The notes under the pieces were generated by a model. The model saw only the letters and a program-made list of their open reading frames with translations. It was not told the DNA's origin and did no database searches. Position numbers and translations under genes: made by a program. Below, piece by piece: positions 21,741 through 21,852 of a stretch of DNA of 21,852 nt; the first letter of the stretch is position 1, and the number at the start of each line of letters is the position of its first letter. The stretch comes from Saccoglossus kowalevskii. Its lineage: Eukaryota > Hemichordata > Enteropneusta > Harrimaniidae. Location: assembly GCF_000003605.2 (NCBI RefSeq), contig NW_003133351.1:41488-63339 (forward strand), written 5' to 3'.

Positions 21741-21852
21741 CAGATATTGTAGATTGGAGGAGGGGGGGGGGGGGTAAATGTGCGTAGTTTATGTGCCAGA
21801 TATTGTAGATTGGTGGAGGAGGGGGGGGGGGGGTAAATGTGCGTAGTTTATG
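21741..21852. repeat. Tandem repeat with G13 tracts, about 56-bp unit, running off the window
   Basis: Two copies start CAGATATTGTAGATTGG at 21741 and 21797. Each has a run of 13 G (21762-21774, 21821-21833) and then TAAATGTGCGTAGTTTATG. The second copy has three extra bases (TGG) before the G tract. The second copy ends at the window edge, so more copies may follow. Confidence 0.95.

Larger units (their letters stand above)
19391..21852 (-). other. Presumed promoter and upstream DNA
   Basis: No exon or gene recognised on either strand. The part from about 18.6 to 20.4 kb has visibly more CG dinucleotides than the introns. An inverted octamer ATTTGCAT is at 19768-19775. The distal end carries a C13 run and a repeat with G13 tracts. 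Transcription start sites cannot be placed from sequence alone. Confidence 0.35.

Overview
The window is a piece of animal nuclear DNA. It is AT-rich, with GT-AG introns of animal size, and it holds one recognisable protein-coding gene: beta-catenin (CTNNB1/armadillo family) on the minus strand. I assembled 14 coding exons by hand between positions 10501 (start) and 1009 (stop). They join in frame into a protein of 878 residues. The sequence falls between the fly and vertebrate proteins (for example [40 protein letters not shown] and an ASWFDTDL end). That suggests a non-insect invertebrate, with a mollusc or other spiralian as my best guess, but I cannot name the species.

Layout, in gene order from high to low coordinates. 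About 18.6-21.85 kb: likely promoter and upstream DNA, with denser CG dinucleotides, a candidate 5' untranslated exon ending at 19329, and poly-G/poly-C tracts at the far end. 10556-19328: a candidate first intron of about 8.8 kb with no convincing gene. 10555-10460: exon with the start codon. 7686-10459: a 2.8 kb intron. 7685-1009: thirteen more coding exons, separated by introns of about 90-930 bases. 1008 down to about 165: 3' untranslated region, with two AATAAA signals.

The protein has a phosphodegron (DSGIQSG...TTNAPSLS), an alpha-catenin-binding segment, the 12-repeat Armadillo domain with all the groove residues I could check, and an acidic C-terminal tail ending in DTDL. It should act both in cadherin adhesion and in Wnt signalling. 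The unusual part is the N-terminus. Two extra upstream exons plus the start of the degron exon encode about 70 residues of predicted coiled coil and then a threonine run. The first helix has a spacing of residues similar to the N-terminal coiled coil of p120/delta-catenins. I know of no such extension in textbook vertebrate or fly beta-catenin, and it is the main item to follow up.

No RNA genes, CRISPR arrays or clearly identifiable transposons were seen. Several tandem repeats lie in the introns and flanks.
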